Made by a program: the position numbers and the translations under genes
Assembly (NCBI GenBank): GCA_021234155.1
Contig: JAJEKV010000008.1
Coordinates: 2,232,307 to 2,296,306 of the forward strand
Direction: 5' to 3'
Length of the DNA stretch: 64,000 nucleotides
Source of the DNA: Isoetes taiwanensis
Taxonomy: Eukaryota > Streptophyta > Lycopodiopsida > Isoetales > Isoetaceae
The notes under the pieces: model-generated
The model's input: the letters and a program-made list of their open reading frames with translations, nothing else
The model's database searches: none
Told to the model about the DNA's origin: nothing
Part shown: positions 1 to 12,102 of the stretch, one piece after another
Numbering within the stretch: position 1 is the first letter of the stretch
Layout: every line of letters begins with the position of its first letter

Positions 1-535
1 GGGGTGCTACACTCTGGGTAATTGCATAAATATCAAATTATTCTCTTTTTATTAGGTTTATAACTTTAAATTGGGTTTAGAACCTCCAACATATGTGAAA
101 TATTCTCTTCTTGTTAGGTTTGTATCTTCAAATTAGGTTTACAATCCTGATTATGCATCTTTCAACTTTTGGCTATATGCTAGATTTTATGACTCAAAAG
201 CTTTAAAAGAATAAGTAGCAGGACGAGTTTACTGGAATTCTAGAAAAACATCTGCAGTATATGCTATTAAACATCTCTTATCCAAATGATACCATAGAAT
301 GGGAATTTGCAAAAATATCTTTAACTCTAGATATGAGTACATGTTCTAGACTAGGCCGTGGAAAATGTAAATATCAGAAGTAGCCATATGTTACAGAGAG
401 AATCTTGGTGAAACAACCTATACCTATGCTTCCTCCTCAAGCATATTCTTATAGCAAAAACATATTTAAAGACCTTACCTATGTAAGAAGGGAAGAAAAG
501 GGATTAGACATGATCAGGCAACAACAATTATGCAC
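1..535. other. Left flank, no gene seen
   Basis: AT-rich sequence to the left of the tandem duplication; it is not present in the second copy. One short open frame (405-602) has no recognisable motif. I see nothing else in it. Confidence 0.5.
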
Positions 536-1100
536 CATAACTGGAGCATTTGCAAGTAAACGACTTGAAATCTCCCATAATTATGATGCGGCAATCCCTT
601 AATTTGGATAGAATTTTGAGGGTCCAACAAATGTAATCTATGGCAGTTCTAGGAAAAATTAGGCATCATGAGGCTATGCTAGGGTTTACAGACCATTCAA
701 AATATCAAAGGGTTATCTTCATGCTAGTTAATTTCATCTCTGATACACCATAAGCCATGGCTGTTCTACAGACTTTCAGAAGTTCTATTTGGAAATATGT
801 ATTTTGTTGCAACCGTATACTTGCAACCACATCAAAATCAACAAATAATTAAGAAAAAAAAAAAAAAACCTCTAGAATCGCCATGTTGTTGGCATGCAGG
901 TTCTCTTCTGCTGCATCAGTTCAGCAGTTGGTATTTTCTGATCACTTCATCAGCGTTGGTGTTCTTTCTCTTGTGACGCTTTTTATAGCATTACTCAATT
1001 CCTTTATAGCCATCTTATTCTTTGCCTCAGGTTGCCTGCCTGCTTTGCATTTCATAGCAACATTTGTTGCAAGAACGCAGAGGCAAATGGAGAAGCAACC

Positions 1101-1568
1101 ACTGCGAGGAGCCAATGACTGATTACTCCTATTGTTCTGTGAAAGGGAGCATGCAAATGCAGAAATAGTTTTATATCTTCTACACTGTTGATATTGTTTC
1201 TTTTAGCATCACTACAGAATATGCAACATCTTGGCTCAATCAATCACTCTGAAAAGTGGACTATTTTGGATAAGAGCCTACCTTGGCGCAAATGGTTTGG
1301 GTCGTTCACGAATGACTGTGATGCAGGAAAACTAATTAACAAGCTTTCACATGATTCCAAAGCATACAAAAAGTATAAAGACACAAGGATTATAAATCAA
1401 TCAGGCATTGCATCTCAACCTTTTTTACTCACCTTAGAATGGAAGCGGCCACTGCAAGGAGCCAATGACTTGTCACTTCTATTGTTCTATGAAAGGGAGC
1501 CTGTGCATGCAGAAATAGTTTTATATCTTCTACACTGTTGATATTGTTTCTTCTAGCATCACTACAGA
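1101..1568 (+). repeat. Paired 118-base direct repeats 350 bases apart
   Basis: The block 1101-1218, beginning ACTGCGAGGAGCCAATGACT, recurs at 1451-1568 with few changes. Both contain a stretch resembling TTATATCTTCTACACTGTTG and end near GCATCACTACAGA. The same pair exists in tandem copy 2 (8886-9005 and 9236-9354). A short hydrophobic open frame (883-1122, two predicted membrane-like stretches) overlaps the first repeat but matches nothing I know. The pair may be the remains of a small element or of an older local duplication. Confidence 0.75.
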
Positions 1569-2730
1569 GTAAGAGGGCCAAATATTAGGGCTTTGGACGC
1601 ATCGTTCCAAATTGTGCCGACACACTGCAATACAGAGTCAAACAAACAGGTAAGGCTTTGTCGTTGCAGCAAAAAAATCAAGCACCGAACATTGGATCGC
1701 GTTTGCAGCCCTGCTATCTGGGGCTTGAACCCCGGTCTGATCAAGTATGCCGATGGCTATGGCGGTGGCCTTCTCTTCAAGTTCCAAGTTCATTCCTTTT
1801 TTTCCTTTCATAATTTCATACATTTTTTGCCCGATGACGCATGAATCATTGGGGTATATTCTTGTTGATTCTTTTTAATAAGAATTACATATGTAATGGT
1901 TATATTCTGTAACCTTCCATTGAAAAGTAAGGCTTATAATTCTAGATTATTTTTCCACTGGCAATATGCTAAAAACAGTTTAAATGAGGATGAGACTATC
2001 TTGTAGGAGTCTATTTCCTTACTCTAAAAACTTGAAAAGTTTAGCATATATTGTTAGACATTTGGATTATGCTCAAGAACTTCCTTGCAAAGGTGGCATT
2101 TAGAAGAATTATCTGATCTAGTAGAGTAGATACTAAGGTCCTTTTTCATATTCCAAGGTCCTTTTTCATATTCCATTTCAGCGTCTATAACATTAACCTT
2201 GCTTAAGGTACAATAAAGCATCATGTGCTATTTCTTATTTCTTATCTCATTGCTAATGTATATTGAATTTCTAATCTAATAGGAGACGCATCAAGATGAT
2301 GAATCTGACATATATAATCAATGGCTTAACTATGACAAATGCCAAATCAGCAACCCTAACTATGGAGTGCAAACGTTGCTCGGATGTATAAAAAATAAAG
2401 ACATTCACTCCTTGTAAGTGTCAGAAGATATGCCAGAGTGCCTTTTTTTGGATGGGGACCTGATTGAGGAATAGAATAGAATAGAATAGAATAGTTTTTT
2501 TAACGTCCACTATGAATTACAAAAAAGAGGTTGTAGCTCATTATATTACTTAACACAATGGTAATGGGAATAATTCTAAGGATAATGTACCAGAACTAGA
2601 ACTAACTTTAGCAAACTCCACTTGCTTCCTTGTCATAATAGAGCAGACAGTAGAATGCTATGTTGTTGTATATGAGCATGCAATTTGGAAAATTTGAAAT
2701 TTTATGGCCTTAGCACCCATGGCCTTAGGA

Positions 2731-3193
2731 CCCATGGATATGGACATATGGATTACTCTGACTGGTGTCACAAAGGATGAAATTTGGGCTGCCAAATAAC
2801 CCATCTACAAACTTGAGAAAACTTTTGATAGCTTGGACATAGATCTACCTTTCAAAATGGATTGTTTTATATGCATCAAGGATTCACCTATTGAAATTGG
2901 CCAGAAAGGTCACATGGCTTTTAGCAATATTGAAAGGGATGATTATTATCTCAAGAGGATGTGGAGATCACATTGGTCAGATTTTAAGTGTTACAAGAAA
3001 TGTTACATTGGCCTTGGCCGCCGCGAACATTTCTTTGGCCCAACTCGTGGCAAAGGAGTTTTGTATTAGGTCAAAAGGATCTCATCTATGGACTTGCAAA
3101 ATTGAAGTAAATGTGTCTAAGTTGGAGAACTCTAACCTTCAACAAAACACAAAAGTACTATATATTGTATTGAATTGGGTCAAATTATTGTAG
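2731..3193 (+). pseudogene. Decayed coding-like segment of unknown origin
   Basis: Open frames at 2833-3069 and 2891-3193 overlap and seem to be two halves of one frame joined by a shift near 2955. The upstream bases extend the first frame with plausible residues (WITLTGVTKDEIWAAK) before a stop. The same arrangement is present in the tandem copy (10615-10851 and 10673-10954), so conservation between copies is not independent evidence of coding. I do not recognise the protein. It could be a piece of a transposon ORF; it could equally be chance. Confidence 0.2.
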
Positions 3194-3589
3194 AAAGATC
3201 AAAGTTGTATTCGAGCTCTTGAAGGCGCAAGAACTATTTTCGATTGGAAGATCCATGTTTTTAATAGCATGTTTTAAATATTGTTAACTAGCATTTTAAT
3301 TGAAATGTTAAATACCAAAATGGGACCATTGAAATCATGGGTCCCAATGGGCCGGACGGGTTGGTTGGGCCAAAACTAAGGGAGACCCCCCCCTGCATCG
3401 TGGGAGAGGCGGAAACCCGGACTAGAAACCCTTTATGTTGAAGGTCATGGCAAGGCCAATCGAGATGGTAGAATAACTGGCATTTCGAAAGTGGCAATCT
3501 TGTTACAACTCCTTTATCGGTTTATTAACTAAGCTACAATGGGAAAGCAACTACAAATTGTGAAAGCATAATGCAAATATGGTGAAGCA

Positions 3590-3900
3590 TATGAGGAAGG
3601 GAAAGGCACTGGGCTCCCGCTGGTCCAAAGGAGAGGATGGGGAGGCAGAGGGGCAGAAACAAATGATGTAGGGGATGGAGGGAAGTGGGAGGAGGTGGGG
3701 GAGTTTTTGACAACCGGGGGGGGTGGGTAGGGAAATAGCAGGGGAGGAGGAAATGACACGACACGCCGCCGGTGGAGGGGAAGAGGCGACCCACCACGTG
3801 AGGTGGTGGGTAGGTACTGTGAGGTGGGGGGTAGCTAACATGAGGTTGTGGGTATGTAATGTAACCCGGGGAGGTGGAGGAGCTGGGGGAGGGGGTTGCT
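3590..3900 (+). other. Strongly strand-asymmetric G-rich tract
   Basis: About 300 bases with very high G on the plus strand and many runs of three or more G, including a run of eight near 3716-3723. Runs are spaced closely enough to form G-quadruplexes. The long minus-strand open frames here (such as 3551-3952) are proline/serine-rich and are explained by this composition. The equivalent tract in copy 2 is about 11380-11680, where run lengths differ. Confidence 0.7.
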
Positions 3901-3902
3901 CT

Positions 3903-4322
3903 TCAAATAATGAATGAAATCTCCTGAGTTCTGGTTTGGCCTGCCTCGGCACTACTTAAATAGGCCACTACCGCAGCGTATAAGTATGTCTTAACCACTA
4001 TGTAGCCCTGATCATCTGAATCCAGCTCACACCTATCAGTCGGTGTGTATAAACCAAGCATGGCTATCCATCCCCAATAAGATGTTACATGTGTGCTGTT
4101 CGTCACCCCAAAATAGCACAGCATTCCTTGCCCTGCATAATTGCTTATATACAGAACAAGGCGATATAATTTGTTCGAGGAATAATAAAGGATCTTAAAC
4201 TGTGGAAATGCCAGTGTCCAATCTGCTAGCATGTAATCCCATGTACCATATGTTGCTCCATGAACTAGCAGAATGGTGCGACAGAGGAAGACACCTAACA
4301 GCAGCGCCTTCTTCCCATCCAT
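3903..4322 (-). CDS. Putative small secreted protein, unrecognised
   Basis: A 139-codon open frame on the minus strand. Residues 1-22 look like a signal peptide: charged start (MDGKK), hydrophobic core (ALLLGVFLC), then a small residue before the likely cleavage after VHG. The rest is rich in aromatic residues with a few cysteines. A consensus TATATAA lies 33 bases upstream of the ATG, an unusually complete core promoter, although it would leave almost no 5' leader. The composition becomes ordinary after about residue 100, so the true end may involve an intron. The tandem copy at 11700-12102 is frame-broken. I do not recognise a family. The frame could be fortuitous inside repetitive DNA. Confidence 0.3.
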   Translation of the reverse strand: MDGKKALLLGVFLCRTILLVHGATYGTWDYMLADWTLAFPQFKILYYSSNKLYRLVLYISNYAGQGMLCYFGVTNSTHVTSYWGWIAMLGLYTPTDRCELDSDDQGYIVVKTYLYAAVVAYLSSAEAGQTRTQEISFII

Positions 4323-4354
4323 CTCTCTGTGGAGAGCTCCTGGCTGTGTTATTC

Positions 4355-4362
4355 TTATATAA
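4355..4362 (-). promoter_or_regulatory. TATA-box candidate for the 4322 minus-strand ORF
   Basis: TTATATAA on the minus strand (palindromic core) ends 33 bases upstream of the ATG at 4322. It is kept in tandem copy 2 at about 12136-12143, where the ORF itself is broken. Confidence 0.35.
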
Positions 4363-7203
4363 TGGTTTAAATCTGGCCTCTTTCAATTGTGACAACATTT
4401 TGTGATGCAGAGGGGCATCTAGCACGTCTCGACCTGCCTTGTTGCTCATACACACATTTCTTTTAGTCATGTTGTAATGTGGAATGGATGGAGTCACCAT
4501 TCCTCGGCTGCCCCAAATGACCTTGAAAATCCAAACGCGTGGTAACGTGTTAAGAGCTCCTTTACGGTGTTAATAACTGATAAAGTATCAACAAAGCTCA
4601 ATGAAGAAAGCATACAGTAATTTATGAATCTCGCTTCTTGTCTGTTGTTGAAGCAAATTTTGTCAATGCACGCGCAGCCCCGGTTTGAATGCGCAAGTCG
4701 TGGGGCAAGTTATGATGGATGGCTTTAAGATGCGTGAGAAATTGGATATGGCAAACCATTAGCAGCCGATTGTAGACGCATAATCAACTGCAGATTGAGT
4801 GATTGCCCTGCCGGGTGAGAGCATGTTAGGGTGTGCCAAAAAAGTATCTAAAAGGTAGTTTTAGAGTACTTTTTCTGCAGGTACCTAATTGATATTAAAA
4901 GTACCTAAATCAAAGCTAATAGTCAATATTTTTACTTTATGGTTGAGAGTAATAGAAGAATGATGTCTTAGAGCACTTTTCATATCATCCATTATCATGA
5001 GCATGAAGCAATATCGCCATATATGAGTACCCAGTGGATATTTTAGGTAGGTTCCAAAAGTGGTACACCCTAACATGCTTTAACCCCCGCAAAGGGAATC
5101 AATCGCACCCTTTGGCGATGCCCAGCCCTGCCACAATTCAAGAGGAAGTAACACAGAAACATGGAAATAGGCCACCTCAATTCGTGCAACAAATAAATGG
5201 TACGATTGTGCACATTCTAGATTGAGGCTTGCATTTGATGTAATCTAATTTGGCTCAAGCAGTGAAAAATACCCAAGAGCATGTATAATCGCAATGTCGC
5301 TTTTCTTTGAATCTGCCAATGGGTTTCTTTTTGCAATATCATTCTCAAATTAGGCTTGGACTATTCGATCGGGAAAGAAGCTCTTGCTACTGCCAATTTT
5401 TGGTCAGCGAATCTATGGGCATGTGTTGTTTCTTGTCCCCAATCCCAAATAGAGAGAACCCGAGTCTTGCCCAATCTTTAAGTAAAACTTCGGAAAAATT
5501 CTATAAACTTGTACCTGTGAAAAAAAGAAGCACATGTGTCGCTAAAATATTAAAGCATAAAGGAATCGAATCTTCGGTAAATCAATTATATATTTGTAGA
5601 TTGTGAGAAAGTTAATCTTGGCTTCAATAAAAACAAAAAGGAAGAGAATGTAGGTGTGGAATCATATAGTTTGACCAAGGCATTCGGTGTCCATTCAACC
5701 ATATGGTCCAAAATATACCATGTAGCTACTCCTATCTTAAGAATGGTGATATTATCCAAATTCCGAATAAGGTTATGAAGTCTGCAGTATTGGCCTCTAT
5801 TTCATACTTGGAAGTGAGAAGGATCTTGATTAATATGACTCTTGAGTATGCTAAAAATTCTGATGCAAATTTGAAAGGCATGTTTAATAATAACAAGATG
5901 GTTGAAATAAAAGAAGAAGTGATCGGGCCTGCCACCTTCCTCAAAGATTCATTTACTACTAACAGGGCTAATAGATGGGAAAAGTCATATTCAAACAATG
6001 GGGTAAGAAAATCAAGCAAGGTGTTTATATTACACCCGGCTACCACCTAGGATCACTGAGGATCCAAAAAAGATGCAGCCTAAAACTGCCACACCTATAG
6101 TGGACAATAAGGAGGAATACATCATTATCAAAGGGGGCAATAAATGTAGAGATTGTTGAAGAATTTATGTGAGCCTTGACTTGCATACAATCCAAAGGGA
6201 GATTGCAACATGTTTAGCCTTTATTACTTAGTGTTTTGGATAAAAAAACTTGATATACAAATGCTATTTGATCATTGTTCATTGAACAATTTATTTATTT
6301 ATTTATTTTAGCATGCCAACCCAACCAAGCCTAAAGCCTTCCTTGCAATTCTAGTCTATCCACAAGTAGCTCCAAATCAGCCAAACCTTAGGTGGCATGA
6401 CATTAACCCGTTGGATTTGTATTTTCCTAAATCGATGGGCCATGGAAATTAGAAATGGCTAAAATTTCACACTAAGAATTGGAAGGACGCTCAAGGCGCC
6501 AAGGCCTACATCGATTCGATTAGGGGAGGGTGACCATGAAGCACCCACTTAAGGAAACAAATTTTATTATGATGGGCTAAGTTTTTTTTAACTTCCCATT
6601 TTAACATACCATGATGAACTTTGCCTCTTTAGCTTTTATTTGATACTAAATACCACAATTTTTGATATATTTGGAGTTCGCTACGAAGGTTTTAAGGAGA
6701 GACGTTAATTTGATCCTAATAGACCACATGTACCCTTCAATTGACCACTAAGTGCCCTTCGATAGACCACTAAATGCCCATCAAATTCCCACATAGGGAC
6801 CTTTAATTGCCCACATGGGACCTCCTTTAATGGCCAACTGCCCTACTTGTCAAGTAACATTTGGGTTTTACCACAATTATGGACAACTATTTTTCTCAGA
6901 GAAAAGTCATAACAGGAAGAACATTTAAATAACATAAGGGGTTTGAACCCTCAATAGAAAATGCTATTGTTCCAAAGCTTTTATTATAATTATTCAATTC
7001 ACTAAAAACAGAAATCAGGGATAATTCTTATGCCTATTGATTCACTTTACAAACTACATAGCCAAAAAAGTCCTTTGATGTAATAATTCCCCTTCTTGTG
7101 CTACAAAATTAGCAGCTATACTAGTTTTGCCAACATTGTGAACCAGCCATTAGCACAACTGCCCATTCATTCCATGCTAATATTATTTCCATACATAATA
7201 GAT
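4363..7203. other. Repetitive non-coding interval, no defensible gene
   Basis: Contains two modest plus-strand open frames (5307-5606 and 5703-6050) without recognisable domains, a TATT microsatellite near 6288-6309, and the GACCAC-type degenerate repeat at 6719-6830. The corresponding copy 2 interval is about 12144-14973. Confidence 0.4.
6719..6830 (+). repeat. Degenerate short tandem repeat (GACCAC...CCCTTC)
   Basis: About five imperfect units of roughly 22-26 bases share GACCAC or CCCAC followed by CCCTTC, CCCATC or CCTTT. The spacing is regular enough to be a decayed minisatellite. The duplicate is at about 14489-14600. Confidence 0.5.
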
Positions 7204-7868
7204 TGTAACGATCCCTGTAGCTTGGTGTTGTTTTGTAGTAGTGACATTTTAAACGATAGAAATCCATTAACTAAGGTTATTTAGACCCTTTTTATATTTA
7301 AATTAAAAAGGTGCGCACCATAAAATAGGGGAGCGAGGCTTGTGACCTGTGCCAAGGGATGCCATACTAAATCCGGCACACCTTCTAATTAGGAAGATGC
7401 CTAATCGGCCTTAGGATGCCCGGCAAGTCGATAGATTGCCAACTGTTATTTTTCGTGATTTAGCCAAGCTTAAAAAAGATTTGGCCATTGATAAATCTAG
7501 ACTAATGGGATAATGCCAAAATGGCTTTGCCCATGTGGCTAAAATGTATATAAGGAAATCGATGGATAAGAACGAAATCGAAGAAGAAGCTTTGAAGCAA
7601 AGCAAAGGATCGGAGGAAGGAGCCGAAGCAAACAGGATCAAGCCGATTTAAAGTTTAAAAAGGATCCGAGAATTAAGAGGTGGGGATTCGCCCTCAAGGC
7701 GGTGAAGAACTGGATTGTTTATCTCTCGATTCGAAGCGTGAAGATCGAGAACCATCATCTAGAGTCAATTGGTCGTCACCAGAAGCCCGCTATAGACCAT
7801 CGATTGGGTCCTTGAACCGAAGTCTCCACCAGAGAAACCGCCATTAACCTCTATGAATAAAAGCCTGT
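7204..7868 (+). mobile_element. Partial LTR-B (5' part), tandem copy 1
   Basis: Begins TGTAACGATCCCTGTAGC and contains a LTR promoter motif TATATAAG at 7547-7554. The same LTR start occurs at 14974, at 33473 (after a polypurine stretch) and in reverse at 34186 and 42964. The fragment stops where LTR-A begins (7869). In copy 2 the same junction marks insertion of the complete element A. Confidence 0.8.
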
Positions 7869-8317
7869 TGTTATGCCTAAATATATTTTACAGACCATTG
7901 TTTGAAATTTGGCATGCATGCTAATGTTTGGCATAATAGAATGTGCTATGGTATTTGTGCCGTAGACGTGTTATGGTCGCATGTATTCTCTAGCCTAAGT
8001 GAATGGTGCACCTTAGTAGATCTTCGGCTAGGGGGTAACGGGGAATAATAAATGTGGTGATAACATTGTTGTTTGCATGGGGCCTCGTGACGGGATGGTT
8101 AAGATGGCTAAAATGCCATTAGGCCATCTAGGGGCAATTAGCCCTTAAGATTATTATAGTGGCATGGCAATATGCCATAATGGTTGTAAATGACCATTGA
8201 AGATTAAGGTGGGAGCTTATGTTATATTAAGCTAAGGCAAGAAATGCCTTTAATGGTTTTATGAACCATTGCATGTAAAAGGGTGAGCACCCCTTAATCG
8301 GGGATGCCACCCTACAG
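7869..8317 (+). mobile_element. Truncated LTR-A, tandem copy 1
   Basis: First 449 bases of LTR-A, nearly identical to the start of the 3' LTR at 22077-22523 (only two or three differences). It is cut at the tandem-duplication junction. It is closer to the 3' LTR of element A than the 5' LTR (15636 onward) is, which is odd for a retrotransposon pair. Confidence 0.85.
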
Positions 8318-11300
8318 CATAACTGGAGCATTTGCAAGTAAACCACTTGAAATCTCCCATAATTATGATACAACAGTAAAGTAATTCGGATAGAATTTTG
8401 AGGGTCTAACAAATGTAATCTGTGGCAGTTCTAGGAAACATTAGGCATCAGAAGGCTATGCGAGGGTTTACAGACCATTCAAAATATCAAAGGGTTATCT
8501 TCATGCTAGTTAATTTCATCTCTAATACGCCATAGCCATGGCTGTTCTACAGACTTTCAGAAGTTCTATTTGGAAATATGTATTTTATTGCAACTGTGTA
8601 CTTGCAACCACATCAAAATCAGCAAATAATTAAAAAAAAAAAAAAAAAAAACCCTCTAGAATTGCCATGTTGTTGGCATGCAGGTTCTCTTCTGTTGCAT
8701 CAGTTCAGCAGTATTGGTATTTTCTGATCACTTCATCAGTGTTGGTGTTCTTTCTCTTGTGACACTTTTTCTAGCACTACTCAAATCCTTCCTAGCCATC
8801 TTATTCTTTGCCTTAGGTTGCCTGCCTGCTTTGTATTTCATAGCAACATTTTTTCCAAGAACGCAGAGGCAAATGGAGAAGCAGCTACTGCGAGGAGCCA
8901 ACAACTGATTACTTCTATTGTTCTGTGAAAGGGAGCATGCAAATGCAGAAATAGTTTTATATCTTCTACATTGTTGATATTGTTTCTTTTAGCATCACTA
9001 CAGAATATGCAACATCTTAGCTAGATCAATCACTCTAAAAAGTGGACTATTTTGGATAAGAGTCTACCTCGGCGCAAATGGTTTGGGTCGTTCACGAACG
9101 ATTGTGATGCAGGAAAACTGTTTAACAAGCTTTCACATGATTCCAAAGCATACAAAAAGTATAAAGACACAAGGATTATAAATCAATCGTGCATTGCATC
9201 TCAACCTTTTTACTCACCTTAGAATGGAAGCGGTCACTGCAAGGAGCCAATGATTTGTCACTTCTATTGTTCTATGAAAGGGAGCCCGTGCATGCAGAAA
9301 AATAGTTTTATATCTTCTAAGACCGTTGATATTGTTTCTTCTAGCATCACTACAAGAGTAAGAGGGCCAAATATTAGGGCTTTGGACGATCGTTCCAAAT
9401 TGTGCCGCCCACACCGCAATACGTGAGTCAAACAAACAGTAAGGCTTTGTCGTTAAAAAAAAAATCACACAATCAACATTGATCGCGTTTGGCCCCCGCT
9501 ATCCGGGGCTTGAACCCCGGTCTCGATCAAGTATGCCGATGGCTATGGCGGTGGCCTTCTCTTCAAGTTCCAAGTTCATTCCTTTTTTCCTTTCATAATT
9601 TCATACATTTTTGCCCGGATGACGATGAATCATTGGGGTATATTCTTGTTGATTCTTTTTAATAAGAATTACATATGTAATGGTTATATTCTCAGAACCT
9701 TCCATTGAAAAGTAAGGCTTATAATTTAGATTATTTTCCAATCGGGCAATATGCTAAAAAAGCTTTAAAATGAGGATGAGACTATCTTGTAGGAGTCTAT
9801 TTCCTTACTCTAAAAACTTGAAAAGTTTAGCATATATTGTTAGACATTTGGATTATGCTCAAGAACTTCCCTTGCAAAGGTGGCATTTAGAAGAATTATC
9901 CGATCTAGTAGAGTAGATACTAAGGTCCTTTTCATATTCCAAGGTCCTTTTTCATATTCCATTTCAGAGTCTATAACATTAACCTTGCTTAAGGTACAAT
10001 AAAGCATCATGTGCTATTTCTTATTTCTTATCTCATTGCTAATGTATATTGAATTTCTAATCTAATAGGAGACGCATCAAGATGATGAATCTGACATATA
10101 TAATCAATGGCTTAACTATGACAAATGCCAAATCAGCAACCCTAACTATGGAGTGCAAACGTTGCTCGGATGTATAAAAAATAAAGACATTCACTCCTTG
10201 TAAGTGTCAGAAGATATGCCAGAGTGCCTTTTTTTGGATGGGGACCTGATTGAGGAATAGAATAGAATAGAATAGAATAGTTTTTTTAACGTCCACTATG
10301 AATTACAAAAAAGAGGTTGTAGCTGTTATTACGAACACAATGGTAATGGGAATAATTCTAAGGATAATGTACCAGAACTAGAACTAACTTTAGCAAACTC
10401 CACTTGCTTCCTTGTCATAATAGAGCAGACAGTAGAATGCTATGTTGTTGTATATGAGCATGCAATTTGGAAAATTTGAAATTTTATGGCCTTAGCACCC
10501 ATGGCCTTAGGACCCATGGATATGGACATATGGATTACTCTGACTGGTGTCACAAAGGATGAAATTTGGGCTGCCAAATAACCCATCTACAAACTTGAGA
10601 AAACTTTTGATAGCTTGGACATAGATCTACCTTTCAAAATGGATTGTTTTATATGCATCAAGGATTCACCTATTGAAATTGGCCAGAAAGGTCACATGGC
10701 TTTTAGCAATATTGAAAGGGATGATTATTATCTCAAGAGGATGTGGAGATCACATTGGCCGTATTTTAAGTGTTACAAGAAATGTTACATTGGCCTTGGC
10801 CGCCGCGAACATTTCTTTGGCCCAACTCGTGGCAAAGGAGTTTTGTATTAGGTCAAAAGGATCTCATCTATGGACTTGCAAAATTGAAGTAAATGTGTCT
10901 AAGTTGGAGAACTCTAACCTTCAACAAACACAAAAGTACTATATATTGTATTGAATTGGGTCAAATTATTGTAGAAAGATCAGGTTGTATTCGAGCTCTT
11001 GAAGGCGCAAGAACTATTTTCGATTGGAAGATCCATGTTTTTTAATAGCATGTTTTAAATGTTGTTAACTAGCATTTTAATTGAAATGTTAAATACCAAA
11101 ATGGGACCATTGAAATCATGGGTCCACTGGGCTGGACTGGGTTGGTTGGGCCAAAACTAAGGGAGAGACCCCCTTCTGTGCATCGTGACAGAGGCGGGAA
11201 CCCGGACTGGAAACCCTTTATGTTGAAGGTCATGGCAAGGCCAATCGAGATGGTAGAATAATCTGGGCATTTCGAGTGGCAATCTTGTTACAACTCCTTT

Positions 11301-11696
11301 ATCGGTTTATTAACTAAGCTACAATGGGAAAGCAACTACAGTGTGAAAGCATAATGCAAATATGGTGAAGCATATGAGGAAGGGAAAGGCTTGGGGGCTC
11401 CCTGCTGGTCCAAAGGCGAGGATGGGGAGGCGAGGGGGGCAAACAAATGATGTAGGGATGGGAGGGAAGTGGGAGGAGGTGGGGGGAGTTTTTGACAACC
11501 AGGGGTGTGGGTAGGAAATAACAGGGGAGGAGGAAATGACACGACCGCCGCTTTTGCCGGTGGAGGAAGAGGCGACCCTGAGGAGGTGGTGGGTAGGTGG
11601 GTAAAGGAGGTGGGGGTAGCTAACATGAGGTTGTGGGTATGTAATACGAGGGGAGGTGGAGGAGGCTGGGGAGAGGGGGTTGCTCTTCAAATAATG

Positions 11697-12102
11697 AATG
11701 AAATCTCCCGAGTCACATCCAGTACCGCCTCGACACTACTTAAATAGGCCACTACCGTATAGGTATAAGTATATCTTAACCACTATGTAGCCACGATCAT
11801 CCGAATCCAGCTCCACCTATCCGGTCGGTGTGTATAAACCAAAGCATGGCTATCCATCCCCAATAAGATGTTACATGTGTGTGTATTCGTCACCCCAAAA
11901 TAGCACAACATTCCTTGCCTGCATAATTGCTTATATCTGAGAACAAAGGCGATATAATTTGTTCGAGGAATAATAAAGGATCTTAAGCGTGGAAATGCAG
12001 TGTCAATCGCTAGCATGTAATCCCATGTACCATATGTTGCTCCATGAACTAGCGGAATGGTGCGCGGAGGAAGACACCTAACGGCGCCTTCTTCCCATCC
12101 AT
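11697..12102 (-). pseudogene. Broken second copy of the putative secreted ORF
   Basis: Tandem-copy counterpart of the minus-strand ORF at 3903-4322. The ATG (12102) and the upstream TATA motif are preserved, but several one- to three-base indels scatter the reading over different frames. Many of the changes fall at CAG/CTG-like triplets, so consensus error is a real alternative to mutation. Confidence 0.4.

Larger units (their letters stand above)
536..8317 (+). repeat. Tandem duplication, copy 1 (7.78 kb)
   Basis: The sequence from the CATAACTGGAGCATTTGC motif at 536 to the LTR fragment ending at 8317 recurs immediately, head to tail, as 8318-16085. Landmarks keep a constant offset near 7.78 kb (for example 2833 and 10615, 7204 and 14974). 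The right breakpoint lies inside an LTR: copy 1 carries only the first 449 bases of LTR-A, whereas copy 2 runs on into the complete element. The join at 8317/8318 therefore fuses truncated LTR-A directly to the segment start. The copies differ by many small indels and substitutions. Confidence 0.9.

Noticed and set aside
1701-1760. tRNA- or SINE-like box (GGCTTGAACCCCGG)
   Set aside because: Resembles a T-loop/B box, but no cloverleaf or A box can be placed at the right distance. The duplicate near 9485-9530 is altered in the same bases.
3551-3952. Proline-rich 133-codon minus-strand frame
   Set aside because: Explained by the G-rich composition of the opposite strand; repeated frames in all three phases show the same bias.
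5703-6050. 115-codon plus-strand frame, with a mirror frame on the minus strand
   Set aside because: No domain, no start context, broken by one base in the tandem copy; AT-rich chance ORF is the simpler reading.
6930-6960. Second B-box-like motif (GGGTTTGAACCCTC)
   Set aside because: A self-complementary GGGTTTGAACCC; no tRNA fold around it.
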